NCBI GenBank assembly: GCA_905201055.1
Contig: CAJKMT010000012.1
Location: forward strand, 1-31,867
DNA: 31,867 nt
Reading direction: 5' to 3'
Origin: an uncultured Sutterella sp.
GTDB lineage: Bacteria; Pseudomonadota; Gammaproteobacteria; Burkholderiales; Burkholderiaceae_F
Shown: in pieces, positions 1 through 6,753 of the stretch
How the letters are laid out: each line of letters begins with the position of its first letter
Position numbering within the stretch: the first letter of the stretch is position 1
Position numbers and translations under genes: made by a program
Notes under the pieces: generated by a model
What the model was told of the DNA's origin: nothing
Database searches by the model: none
What the model saw: only the letters and a program-made list of their open reading frames with translations

Positions 1-805
1 CGGCTTCGGCTGCACGGTCCCCGCCGTGATGGCAACGCGGACGCTGCCGTCCGCACGCGACCGCCGCCTGACGATCCTGCTGACGCCGTTCATGAGCTGC
101 TCGGCCAAGATCCCGATCTATGCCGTGTTCACGGCGGCATTCTTCCCGCAGCATGCTGTGCTCACCATGGCGCTGCTCTACTTTGGCGGCATGGCCATCG
201 GCGTGCTCATCTCCCTGCTGCTGAATCACACGGTGTTCCGCGGAAATCCCGTCCCGTTCGTTATGGAGCTGCCCAACTATCGTCTTCCCAGCCCCAAAAG
301 TGTGGGGCTGCTGCTGTGGGACAAGGCCAAAGACTTCCTGCAGCGCGCGTTTACGGTCATTTTCGTGGCGACGCTTGCCATCTGGTTCCTGGAGTCGTTT
401 GACCTGCACCTGAATTTCGTGACGGACAGCAGCAGGAGCCTGCTTGCGTCCGTCGGGCGCATCCTCGCGCCGGTTTTCCGCCCGCTGGGCTTTGAGGACT
501 GGCGTGTGACGACGGCTCTCATTACCGGCTTTACGGCCAAGGAGGCCGTGGTCAGCACGCTCGGCATCCTGACCGGCGCGGGAACGGAGCACCTGAGCGC
601 AGCGCTCTCCGGCCTGTTCACGCCGCTGTCGGCCGTGAGCTTCCTGACGTTCACCCTGCTCTACACGCCGTGCGTGGCTTCCATCGCGACTATTAAGCGC
701 GAATTGGGCGGCCGGTGGGCAGTCGGTGTCGCCGTTTTCCAATGCGTCATCGCCTGGATTGTTGCATTCATTATTCGAATGATCGGATTGGTGCTAGGAT
801 ATTAA
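1..805 (+). CDS. feoB: Ferrous iron transport protein B, C-terminal part (partial at window edge)
   Basis: This is the membrane part of FeoB, the GTPase-linked inner-membrane ferrous iron importer. The reading frame is open from base 2, so the gene starts before the window; the first ATG at 26 is internal. The opening residues read GFGCTVPAVMATRT, matching the conserved FeoB GFGC-x-VPA-x-MATRT signature, followed by LLTPFMSCSAKIPIY, the second conserved Cys-containing gate motif. Several hydrophobic spans follow (about residues 45-75, 110-130, 200-260), and a second gate-like segment (ALITGFTAKEAVVSTLGIL) lies in the middle. The G domain is outside the window. The next gene encodes a FeoB-associated small protein, which supports the assignment. 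The DNA is visibly GC-richer than the genes downstream. Regulation by iron is expected for the family; the promoter is not visible here. Confidence 0.95.
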   Translation, partial: GFGCTVPAVMATRTLPSARDRRLTILLTPFMSCSAKIPIYAVFTAAFFPQHAVLTMALLYFGGMAIGVLISLLLNHTVFRGNPVPFVMELPNYRLPSPKSVGLLLWDKAKDFLQRAFTVIFVATLAIWFLESFDLHLNFVTDSSRSLLASVGRILAPVFRPLGFEDWRVTTALITGFTAKEAVVSTLGILTGAGTEHLSAALSGLFTPLSAVSFLTFTLLYTPCVASIATIKRELGGRWAVGVAVFQCVIAWIVAFIIRMIGLVLGY

Positions 806-834
806 CTGAGAACAATTCTTATTAAAGGGTAAAA

Positions 835-1026
835 ATGAACGGTATCAGTTGGTTGCTTTTGGTGCTGATTGTGCTGGCGGTTGTCTGGGTGGTGGTGTTT
901 AAACTGAAAAACCGCAGCTCGGGCGACTGCGGTTGCGGCTGCTCTTCGTGCAGTTCATCCAACAAAAAGAAAAACGGGTGCTCAGACACCAAAGAACACA
1001 TCATTCATATCCAGAAGATGGGCTAG
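835..1026 (+). CDS. FeoB-associated Cys-rich membrane protein
   Basis: A 63-residue protein with one N-terminal transmembrane helix (about residues 4-22) and a cytoplasmic-type tail holding a dense cysteine cluster (DCGCGCSSCSSSNKKKNGC). This is the architecture of the FeoB_associated family (small Cys-rich proteins encoded right after feoB), whose exact role in ferrous iron uptake is not settled; metal handling or redox help to FeoB is the usual guess. It starts 29 bases after the feoB stop and has an AAAGGG ribosome binding site at about 824-829. A rho-independent terminator follows, so it probably ends the feo operon. The type assignment rests on size, position and Cys pattern. Confidence 0.85.
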   Translation: MNGISWLLLVLIVLAVVWVVVFKLKNRSSGDCGCGCSSCSSSNKKKNGCSDTKEHIIHIQKMG

Positions 1027-1068
1027 CGTCAGCAAAATTTTTCAAACGATTTGTTCAGTCCGGCAGAC

Positions 1069-1096
1069 AAAAATCCTCACTCAACTGAGGATTTTT
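1069..1096 (+). terminator. Rho-independent terminator of the feo operon
   Basis: An 11-bp perfect stem (1069-1079 with 1086-1096; AAAAATCCTCA / TGAGGATTTTT) with a 6-base loop, ending in a T-run. The A-run on the left also makes it usable from the other strand, but no minus-strand gene ends here. Confidence 0.85.
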
Positions 1097-1279
1097 GATT
1101 CTGCAAATCAACACATGTGTCATTGCCTTTTCGCGTAAGCGAGCCAATCGTACGATTTTTCAGTTGCAGAATCAGGAAAAATAGGCCGGATTTCTCGGAT
1201 TTCTGAAGAAACTTCAAGCTAAATACATTGAAAAGATTTAAAATTTAATATTTCTTATCGCTTATTTTGAGACAATCAT

Positions 1280-3361
1280 ATGTCCACGACGGAAAACAAA
1301 GAAAACGGTGCACAGGTCACCAACTTTATTCGAAACATTATTGACGAAGACTTGGCCCGCAACGCCAATCGCCCTCGTTTGTGGTGCGGTCACCCCGCCC
1401 CCTACAGCGAACAGGCCGCTACCGGTGTTGAAGACCCGGCCCGCATCCGTACCCGCTTTCCTCCGGAACCGAACGGCTACCTGCACATCGGTCACGCCAA
1501 GAGCATCTGCCTGAATTTCGGTCTTGCCCGTGACTACGGCGGCTACTGCCACATGCGCTTTGACGACACCAACCCCGTCAAGGAAGACCAGGAATACGTG
1601 GACTCCATCAAAGAATCTGTCCAATGGCTGGGTTTTGACTGGAAGCACGGCAACGAGGATAACCTCTACTTTGCGAGCGACTACTTCCAGTGGATGTATG
1701 ACTGCGCCGAACATTTGGTAAAGACGGGCTTTGCCTATGTGGACGAGCAAACCCCTGAAGAGATGCACGCTAACCGCGGCACTCTCACGGAACCGGGCAA
1801 GAACTCCCCCTACCGTGACCGTCCGATTGAAGAAAACCTGCGTCTTTTCCGCGAAATGCGCGAGGGCAAACACGCCGAAGGCTCAATGGTGGTGCGCGCC
1901 AAGATCGATATGGCTAGCCCCAACATTAATCTGCGTGACCCCGCGATTTACCGTATCCGCTTTGCAGAACATCACCGCACGGGCAACAAGTGGTGCATCT
2001 ACCCGATGTACACCTTTGCGCACCCGATTGAAGACACGTTGGAAAACATCACGCACTCCATCTGCACGTTGGAATTTGAAGACCAGCGCGCTTTCTACGA
2101 TTGGGCGCTCGAACGTTCAATCCCCGTGCTTCGCGCTCCGCAATTTGAAGAAGCCAAGAGCGTGTTGCTCAAGATGAGTAAGGGTGAAGATGAACGCGCT
2201 CTTGCCTTCATGCGTGCCTGCTACCAACATCGTGAAAAGCTCGGCTTGAGCGCTTCCGAACGAGCTCTCTCTGAAATCCTTGATGCTTGGGATGATCAGT
2301 TCGGACCTGAAAAACTCATGGGTATCCGCCATGAAGCTTTCTGGGCATTGCTTTTGACGCAGCCCGAACACTTCACGCCGCTTTTGCAGGCAGCTTTGAG
2401 CGTCGTTATCCGCCCGAACTTCTTCCTGCTGTCTCATCAGTACGAATTCAACCGCCTGAACCTCTCGCACGTGGTGGTAAGTAAACGCAAGCTCATTCAG
2501 CTTGTCAAAGAAAACCTCGTGAGCGGCTGGGACGATCCCCGCATGCCGACGATCTTCGGTTTGCGCCGTCGCGGCTACACCCCTGAAGCCATCCAGCTTT
2601 TTGCCGAACGCTGCGGTGTGTCCCGCGTGGCAGGCGGCTTAATCGATTACTCGGTGCTTGAAGCCTGCCTGCGTGAAGATCTCGAAGGCCGCGCCATGCG
2701 CCGCATCGGTGTTGTGCATCCCTTGAAGCTCATTATCGACAACTATCCGGAAGACCAAACGGAAACGCTCACGGCGCCGAACCATCCGCAAAAGCCGGAA
2801 TTGGGCACGCGTGAACTCTCGTTCTCTCGAGAACTGTGGATTGATGAAAGCGACTTCGCCGAAGTGCCTCCCAAGGGCTATCGCCGTCTGACGATTCCGG
2901 CTGACGGCTCTGAAGCCAAACCGGTTCGTCTGCGCTACGCCTACGTCGTTGTGCCGACCTCAGTCGACAAGGATGAAAACGGCAAGGTGGTTGCGGTTCA
3001 CTGCCGCTACCTGCCTGAAACCAAGAGCGGCAGCTCCGGTTCTGAGTCTGTTAAGACGAAGGCTGCCATTCACTTTGTGGATGCCAAGACCGCCAAGGAA
3101 GCGGAATTCCGTCTCTACGACCGACTCTTTGCCGTGGCTCAGCCCGACGCTGTGGATGCAGACTACCGCACGCTCTTGAACCCCGACAGTCTCAAGGTTG
3201 TGAAGGGTTACATTGAACCTGCTTTGGCTCAAGCGCAGCCTGACGAAAAATTCCAGCTTGAACGCACGGGCTATTTCGTTGCCGACCGCGTGGATCACAC
3301 GGCTGAACACCCGGTCTTTAACCTCTCGGTGGCTTTGAAAGAAAACAAGACCAAAAAATAA
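1280..3361 (+). CDS. glnS: Glutaminyl-tRNA synthetase with an internal insertion
   Basis: Class I aminoacyl-tRNA synthetase that charges tRNA-Gln with glutamine in the cytoplasm. The HIGH motif is at residues 69-72 (in PPEPNGYLHIGH), the KMSKS-equivalent loop is SKRKL at 401-405, and GWDDPRMPT at 416-424 is the usual GlnRS segment. The anticodon-binding beta-barrels fill residues about 480-690. At 693 residues it is much longer than the roughly 550 residues usual for the family. The excess lies mainly between the conserved ..IPV (281-283) and QYEFNRLNL (387-395), which are only a few residues apart in E. coli GlnRS. This gives an insertion of about 100 mostly helical-looking residues in the catalytic half (about bases 2129-2434). 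The frame is uninterrupted, so the gene should be functional. ATG start; a weak GAGAC lies upstream. Confidence 0.96.
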   Translation: MSTTENKENGAQVTNFIRNIIDEDLARNANRPRLWCGHPAPYSEQAATGVEDPARIRTRFPPEPNGYLHIGHAKSICLNFGLARDYGGYCHMRFDDTNPVKEDQEYVDSIKESVQWLGFDWKHGNEDNLYFASDYFQWMYDCAEHLVKTGFAYVDEQTPEEMHANRGTLTEPGKNSPYRDRPIEENLRLFREMREGKHAEGSMVVRAKIDMASPNINLRDPAIYRIRFAEHHRTGNKWCIYPMYTFAHPIEDTLENITHSICTLEFEDQRAFYDWALERSIPVLRAPQFEEAKSVLLKMSKGEDERALAFMRACYQHREKLGLSASERALSEILDAWDDQFGPEKLMGIRHEAFWALLLTQPEHFTPLLQAALSVVIRPNFFLLSHQYEFNRLNLSHVVVSKRKLIQLVKENLVSGWDDPRMPTIFGLRRRGYTPEAIQLFAERCGVSRVAGGLIDYSVLEACLREDLEGRAMRRIGVVHPLKLIIDNYPEDQTETLTAPNHPQKPELGTRELSFSRELWIDESDFAEVPPKGYRRLTIPADGSEAKPVRLRYAYVVVPTSVDKDENGKVVAVHCRYLPETKSGSSGSESVKTKAAIHFVDAKTAKEAEFRLYDRLFAVAQPDAVDADYRTLLNPDSLKVVKGYIEPALAQAQPDEKFQLERTGYFVADRVDHTAEHPVFNLSVALKENKTKK

Positions 3362-3386
3362 TAGTTTTCTCAGAGTTTGAGATCTC

Positions 3387-3425
3387 AAGGGAACGTTGAT
3401 TGATATCTTCGCTCCCTTCATTTTT
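3387..3425 (+). terminator. Terminator after glnS
   Basis: Stem AAGGGAACG (3387-3395) with CGCTCCCTT (3410-3418), one A-C mismatch, followed by CATTTTT. Located 25 bases after the glnS stop. Confidence 0.7.
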
Positions 3426-3438
3426 CCAAATTCAGAAA

Positions 3439-3571
3439 ATTTTCTAATTATTTTCAATATGTTGCCGTTAGCCGCCTTATGATCGAGATTACTTGGAATA
3501 CGGCAAAACTATCAATATTTTCTAATTATTACTATCGAAATTTTCTTAAATCCAGTATCAATATTTTCTAA
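3439..3571 (+). repeat. AT-rich direct repeats upstream of the metNIQ leader
   Basis: The 14-mer ATTTTCTAATTATT occurs at 3439-3452 and 3517-3530, and the 16-mer TATCAATATTTTCTAA occurs at 3510-3525 and 3556-3571. A degraded copy (AAATTTTCTTAA) sits near 3540. The gene-free stretch 3426-3642 holds nothing else I recognise. These could be binding sites for a regulator or simply AT-rich slippage; there is no direct evidence for either. Confidence 0.5.
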
Positions 3572-3642
3572 ACCTTAATCATTATTCGGTCCGAAAATAA
3601 GCAAAAACGCTCAGAACACTGAAATATTTTTTCAAAACCTCT

Positions 3643-3670
3643 TGAAGCGGCAATTGAACTCCTCTAACCT
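3643..3670 (+). promoter_or_regulatory. Possible promoter of the metNIQ leader
   Basis: TTGAAG (3643-3648) and TAACCT (3665-3670) with a 16-base spacer are the best -35/-10 pair upstream of the leader ORF. The match to consensus is modest. TTCAA and TTGAA half-sites (3631-3635, 3642-3646, 3653-3657) surround it and could belong to a LysR-type regulator such as MetR; this is a guess. Confidence 0.35.
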
Positions 3671-3720
3671 TTTACCCATCTCTTTCGAGATTTCACTTTT
3701 AAGAGCATAGGAACATAACC

Positions 3721-3825
3721 ATGCAGCAGACGCATCAAAACGAAGAAAGCAACACACAGGCATTAGCCCCGTGTGCTGTGCGCGCTTTTGAAATGCGAAT
3801 GTGCATGATGACGATGGTGCTCTAA
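3721..3825 (+). CDS. Putative methionine-rich leader peptide of metNIQ
   Basis: A 34-codon ORF (ATG 3721, TAA 3823-3825) with a good ribosome binding site (AGGA at 3709-3712). The first 24 residues are unremarkable, but residues 25-32 read MRMCMMTM: five Met codons in eight (3793, 3799, 3805, 3808, 3814). The ORF sits about 200 bases before metN, the first gene of a methionine importer operon, and its stop codon lies inside the first of several overlapping hairpins. This is the layout of the amino-acid attenuators of trp, his, leu or phe operons, in which a ribosome stalling at codons for a scarce amino acid changes the RNA fold downstream. Here the cognate amino acid would be methionine, fitting the operon. 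What is seen: the ORF, RBS, Met cluster and hairpins. What is inferred: that it is translated and senses Met-tRNA charging. Confidence 0.7.
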   Translation: MQQTHQNEESNTQALAPCAVRAFEMRMCMMTMVL

Positions 3826-4012
3826 GGACCTTCGGAGCACCAAGCTCCGCAAAAAATATCGTTCGGAAGGTCTCAATACGAACGATACTTCCTCCCCTTC
3901 GAATAAAAATTTAAACAGACGTCACACCAAATTTTTTTGGTATTGAGACTTCGGCAAAAATCCCTGCCGCAATGACGCTCAAAAAGTTTGATGCATCCGC
4001 ATCCGGTGTGAC
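3816..4012 (+). promoter_or_regulatory. Alternative-hairpin leader RNA (putative methionine attenuator) of metNIQ
   Basis: Several pairings compete. A: GGTGCTC 3816-3822 with GAGCACC 3835-3841, spanning the leader stop codon. B: CGGAGC 3833-3838 with GCTCCG 3844-3849, which excludes A. C: 3826-3832 with 3867-3873. D: TATCGTTCG 3857-3865 with CGAACGATA 3879-3887. E: GTCTCAATAC 3870-3879 with GTATTGAGAC 3940-3949, reaching into the loop of D. H: GTCACACC 3921-3928 with GGTGTGAC 4005-4012, closing just before metN. Small hairpins lie at 3952-3969 and 3990-4003. A ribosome stalled on the Met codons would cover strand 1 of A and free B. I see no classical stem directly followed by a U-run; the T7 at 3932-3938 lies in a weak AT hairpin. 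The switch could therefore act through Rho or through metN translation. No S-box, SAM-II or SAH riboswitch core was recognised. Confidence 0.55.
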
Positions 4013-4025
4013 CGAGAGATGAAAG

Positions 4026-5054
4026 ATGATCAAACTTGAACACATATCGAAAACCTTCACAATCAACGGTAAGACCGTTGAGGCCGTCAAGGACGTTTCG
4101 CTCGAAATCCATCAGGGAGAAATCTTCGGCATCATCGGTTTTTCCGGCGCCGGTAAGTCCACTTTGGTGCGATGCATCAATTTGCTGGAAAAGCCCGACA
4201 GCGGCCGAGTCATCATCAATGCCGAAGACATTACTGACTATGAAGGCAAAAATCTTCGACAGGTCAGACAAAAAATCGGCATGATTTTTCAGCACTTCAA
4301 CCTCATGCCCTCGCGCACGGTCTTCGAAAATATCGAATTACCTTTAAAGCTCACTCAACTCACACCGCAAGAGCGAAAACAAAAAATCAATTCCCTTTTG
4401 GAACTCGTGGGACTTTCAGACAAAGCCGCAAGCTACCCCTCACAGCTCTCAGGTGGTCAAAAGCAGCGCGTTGCGATTGCCCGCGCACTTGCCAACGATC
4501 CTAAGGTACTTCTGTGCGACGAAGCCACCAGCGCCCTAGATCCTCAGACCACACATTCCATTTTGCAGCTTCTCAAAGAAGTCAACGCTCGCTTGGGGCT
4601 TATCATCATTGTCATCACCCACCAAATGGAAGTGATTAAAGAAATCTGTGATCGAGTAGCGGTGATGCAGGCAGGAAGTGTTGTTGAAGAGGGCAACATT
4701 GTGGACGTTTTCAGTCAGCCGCAAGCCCCCATTACCAAAAGCTTCATTCAGGCCGCGGACAATTTTGAAGCATTTGCCGAGCTCAGCAAACTCAATAGCT
4801 CCATCACCGGCATTAAGCCCACTCAGCCCATCTGGTTTCTCACCTACCGAGGCGCCGTGGCAGGCGAACCCTTAATGAGTGAACTCTATCGCCGCTTTGA
4901 AGTCAAAGCCAACATCATCTACGGCAACATCGACTACTTCAAAGAGTGCATTGTGGGCAAGCTCGGCGTTGCCATCGAGGGAGAGACCTCACGAGTGGAA
5001 GAGGCGAAAAAGTTTTTGATTGAACAAAAAGTGATTGTGGAGGTGCTGAGATGA
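4026..5054 (+). CDS. metN: Methionine import ATP-binding protein MetN
   Basis: ATPase of the MetNIQ importer for methionine and its D-isomer, on the inner face of the cytoplasmic membrane. Walker A GFSGAGKST is at residues 38-46, the Q-loop near 89, the ABC signature LSGGQKQR at 141-148, Walker B VLLCDE at 161-166, and the switch His at 209. The C-terminal part (about 265-340) is the NIL/C2 regulatory domain, which in the E. coli homologue binds methionine and inhibits transport. At 342 residues it has the family length. The stop overlaps the metI start (ATGA). The ribosome binding site is poor (GAGAG, 4014-4018), and a 6-codon ORF (4019-4039) overlaps the start in another frame, so translation may be coupled to the leader RNA fold. 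Confidence 0.96.
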   Translation: MIKLEHISKTFTINGKTVEAVKDVSLEIHQGEIFGIIGFSGAGKSTLVRCINLLEKPDSGRVIINAEDITDYEGKNLRQVRQKIGMIFQHFNLMPSRTVFENIELPLKLTQLTPQERKQKINSLLELVGLSDKAASYPSQLSGGQKQRVAIARALANDPKVLLCDEATSALDPQTTHSILQLLKEVNARLGLIIIVITHQMEVIKEICDRVAVMQAGSVVEEGNIVDVFSQPQAPITKSFIQAADNFEAFAELSKLNSSITGIKPTQPIWFLTYRGAVAGEPLMSELYRRFEVKANIIYGNIDYFKECIVGKLGVAIEGETSRVEEAKKFLIEQKVIVEVLR

Positions 5055-5731
5055 GTGACGTTATCAGCTATTTTCTGCCGCATATTGACAGACTCGGACC
5101 GGAATTGGTCGAATGCTTCTGGCAGACAGCCACGATGGTCGCGGTCTCAGGCACCATTGCCTGGTTCTTGGGAGTGACAATCGGCGTGCTTCTTGTCATC
5201 ACCCGTGAGGGCGGTCTTTGGGAAAAACGCTGGCTTTTTCTCTCACTGGATAAATCCATTGACATCATCCGCTCCATCCCCTTCATCATTTTGATCGTGC
5301 TTTTGATTCCTTTGAGCCGCTTTTTGGTCGGTACGGGCTCCGGCGTCACGGGCTCCTTCGTTGCCCTGGTCTTTGGCACCGTCCCATTTTTTGCCCGTCA
5401 GATCGAATCGGTTTTAAGCGATTTGGACGAAGGACTCATTGAAGCGAGTCTTGCCATGGGTTTTTCCATCCCGCAAATTGTGTTCGGCGTTTACTTAAGA
5501 GAGTCCATCCCCGGTATCACCCGTGTCACCCTCATCACTTTCGTGAGCTTTATCGGCATCACCGCCATTGCGGGCGCAATCGGCGCGGGCGGCCTTGGGG
5601 ACTTTGCCATCCGCTACGGCTATCAGATGGGCTACCGGGACATGATCTGGCTCACTGTCATCATTATTTTGGCTGTCATCACTGTCGTTCAGTGCCTGGG
5701 CCAATGGATCATTCGAAAGACTTCTCATTAA
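5051..5731 (+). CDS. metI: Methionine ABC transporter permease MetI
   Basis: Membrane subunit of MetNIQ. The protein has 226 residues with about five transmembrane helices and the BPD_transp_1 EAA loop near residues 137-155 (EASLAMGFSIPQIVFGVYL), which contacts the MetN ATPase. IDIIRSIPFIILIV and the glycine-rich AIAGAIGAGGLGDFAI are typical MetI stretches. The start ATG overlaps the metN stop by four bases and has a strong internal site (GGAGGTG) within the end of metN, indicating coupled translation. metQ follows after 18 bases. Confidence 0.95.
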   Translation: MSDVISYFLPHIDRLGPELVECFWQTATMVAVSGTIAWFLGVTIGVLLVITREGGLWEKRWLFLSLDKSIDIIRSIPFIILIVLLIPLSRFLVGTGSGVTGSFVALVFGTVPFFARQIESVLSDLDEGLIEASLAMGFSIPQIVFGVYLRESIPGITRVTLITFVSFIGITAIAGAIGAGGLGDFAIRYGYQMGYRDMIWLTVIIILAVITVVQCLGQWIIRKTSH

Positions 5732-5749
5732 TTCTTTAGGAGCATTACC

Positions 5750-6610
5750 ATGAATAAACGGACCTTTTTAAAAGCCTTGGTTTCCGCAGGCTGCGCTGCA
5801 AGCCTCTCTCTCGGTCTTTTGACTTCAGCCCAAGCCGATGACTTCAAAGAAGTCACGGTCGGTGTTGTCGGTGACTATGTCGCCCAGTGGGATACCGTCA
5901 ATGAGCTTTTAGCCCCGGAAAAAATCCGCGTGAAACTGGTTAAATACAGTGACTACGCCACGCCCAACCGCGCATTGGCGGACGGCGAAATCGATCTCAA
6001 CGCCTTCCAGCACAAAGCCTATCTGGCTAACGACATTGAGCGCAACGGCTACAAGATTGTCTCTATCGGCGACACCCTGATCACTCCGCTTCGCATCTAT
6101 CACAACAAAGACAAAATCAAATCGATTGCCGACATCAAAGACGGTGACATCATCGCGATTCCGTCTGATCTCACCAATGGCGGCCGCGCTATCAAGCTTT
6201 TGGAAGCTGCGGGTCTCATCAAGGTGGATCCTTCCAAAGGTTACGTTCCTACCAAACTTGACATCACCCATTACAACGTCAAAATCAAGATTCGTGAAGC
6301 CGAATCAGGAATTCTCGCCCGCTTGCTGCCTGACGTAGCCGCCGCAATCATCAATGGGGGCAATGCCTACACTGCCGGTCTCGACGCTTTTACAGACTCG
6401 ATCTACGCGGAAAATCTTGATCCGAAAACAAATCCCCAGGTCGGTCAGCTCGTCAATATCATCGCCGCCCGTGAAGCCGACAAAGACAACCCTGTCTACC
6501 TGAAAGTGGTCAAAGCCTATCAAACTCATCAAACGGCAACGACTCTGATGAAAGCTTACAAGGGTGCCTATACTCCCGCTTGGGAAGGTGCTGAAAAGTA
6601 CACTTACTGA
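5750..6610 (+). CDS. metQ: Methionine-binding protein MetQ (NlpA family)
   Basis: Substrate-binding protein of the importer, 286 residues. The signal region is about residues 1-29 (ending in SAQA before DDFKEV). It starts with a Tat-like KRTFLK and contains a Cys at 15 that does not sit in a good lipobox, so a soluble periplasmic form is more likely than a lipoprotein. The mature part is a typical NlpA/MetQ fold (VTVGVVGDYVAQWD, EIDLNAFQHKAYL, IPSDLTNGGRAIKLLEAAGLI). AGGAG at 5738-5742 gives a clear ribosome binding site. A strong hairpin follows the stop. With metN and metI it completes the operon. Specificity for methionine is inferred from family and operon. Confidence 0.94.
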   Translation: MNKRTFLKALVSAGCAASLSLGLLTSAQADDFKEVTVGVVGDYVAQWDTVNELLAPEKIRVKLVKYSDYATPNRALADGEIDLNAFQHKAYLANDIERNGYKIVSIGDTLITPLRIYHNKDKIKSIADIKDGDIIAIPSDLTNGGRAIKLLEAAGLIKVDPSKGYVPTKLDITHYNVKIKIREAESGILARLLPDVAAAIINGGNAYTAGLDAFTDSIYAENLDPKTNPQVGQLVNIIAAREADKDNPVYLKVVKAYQTHQTATTLMKAYKGAYTPAWEGAEKYTY

Positions 6611-6623
6611 TGTTTAAGCCGCC

Positions 6624-6650
6624 GCAATGCCGCTGCTGCAGCGGCATTGC
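6624..6650 (+). terminator. Strong GC-rich hairpin after metQ
   Basis: A 12-bp perfect stem (6624-6635 with 6639-6650, GCAATGCCGCTG / CAGCGGCATTGC) around a 3-base loop, 13 bases after the metQ stop. It has no clear U-run, so it may protect the mRNA 3' end or pause polymerase rather than terminate alone. Confidence 0.6.
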
Positions 6651-6683
6651 CGGTTCAAAGGAAAATCGTTCTGAATTCGGTTT

Positions 6684-6734
6684 TGTTTAACAGATTGAAA
6701 AAAATTGAGCCGTTTTTGTTCAGTCTGTTAAACA
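6684..6734. terminator. Long inverted repeat between convergent metQ and sbcB
   Basis: TGTTTAACAGATTGAA (6684-6699) pairs with TTCAGTCTGTTAAACA (6719-6734), 16 bp with one G-T pair, with A-rich and T-rich loop ends. It lies 20 bases from the sbcB stop and can serve as a shared terminator for both convergent units. Confidence 0.6.
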
Positions 6735-6753
6735 CCATTTAGGCAAAAACTGA

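Noticed and set aside
1..805. feoB as recently acquired DNA because of its higher GC
   Set aside because: Only a fragment is visible and core genes can differ in composition; the adjoining partner gene and terminator look normal.
1262..1873. Long minus-strand frame opposite glnS, and similar antisense frames opposite ftsH, dnaX and the TonB receptor
   Set aside because: They are mirror frames of strongly biased coding sequence, without ribosome binding sites or recognisable domains.
3826..4025. SAM, SAH or other known methionine-related riboswitch before metN
   Set aside because: The conserved cores of the S-box, SAM-II and SAH classes could not be found; the structure is better explained by peptide-linked alternative hairpins.
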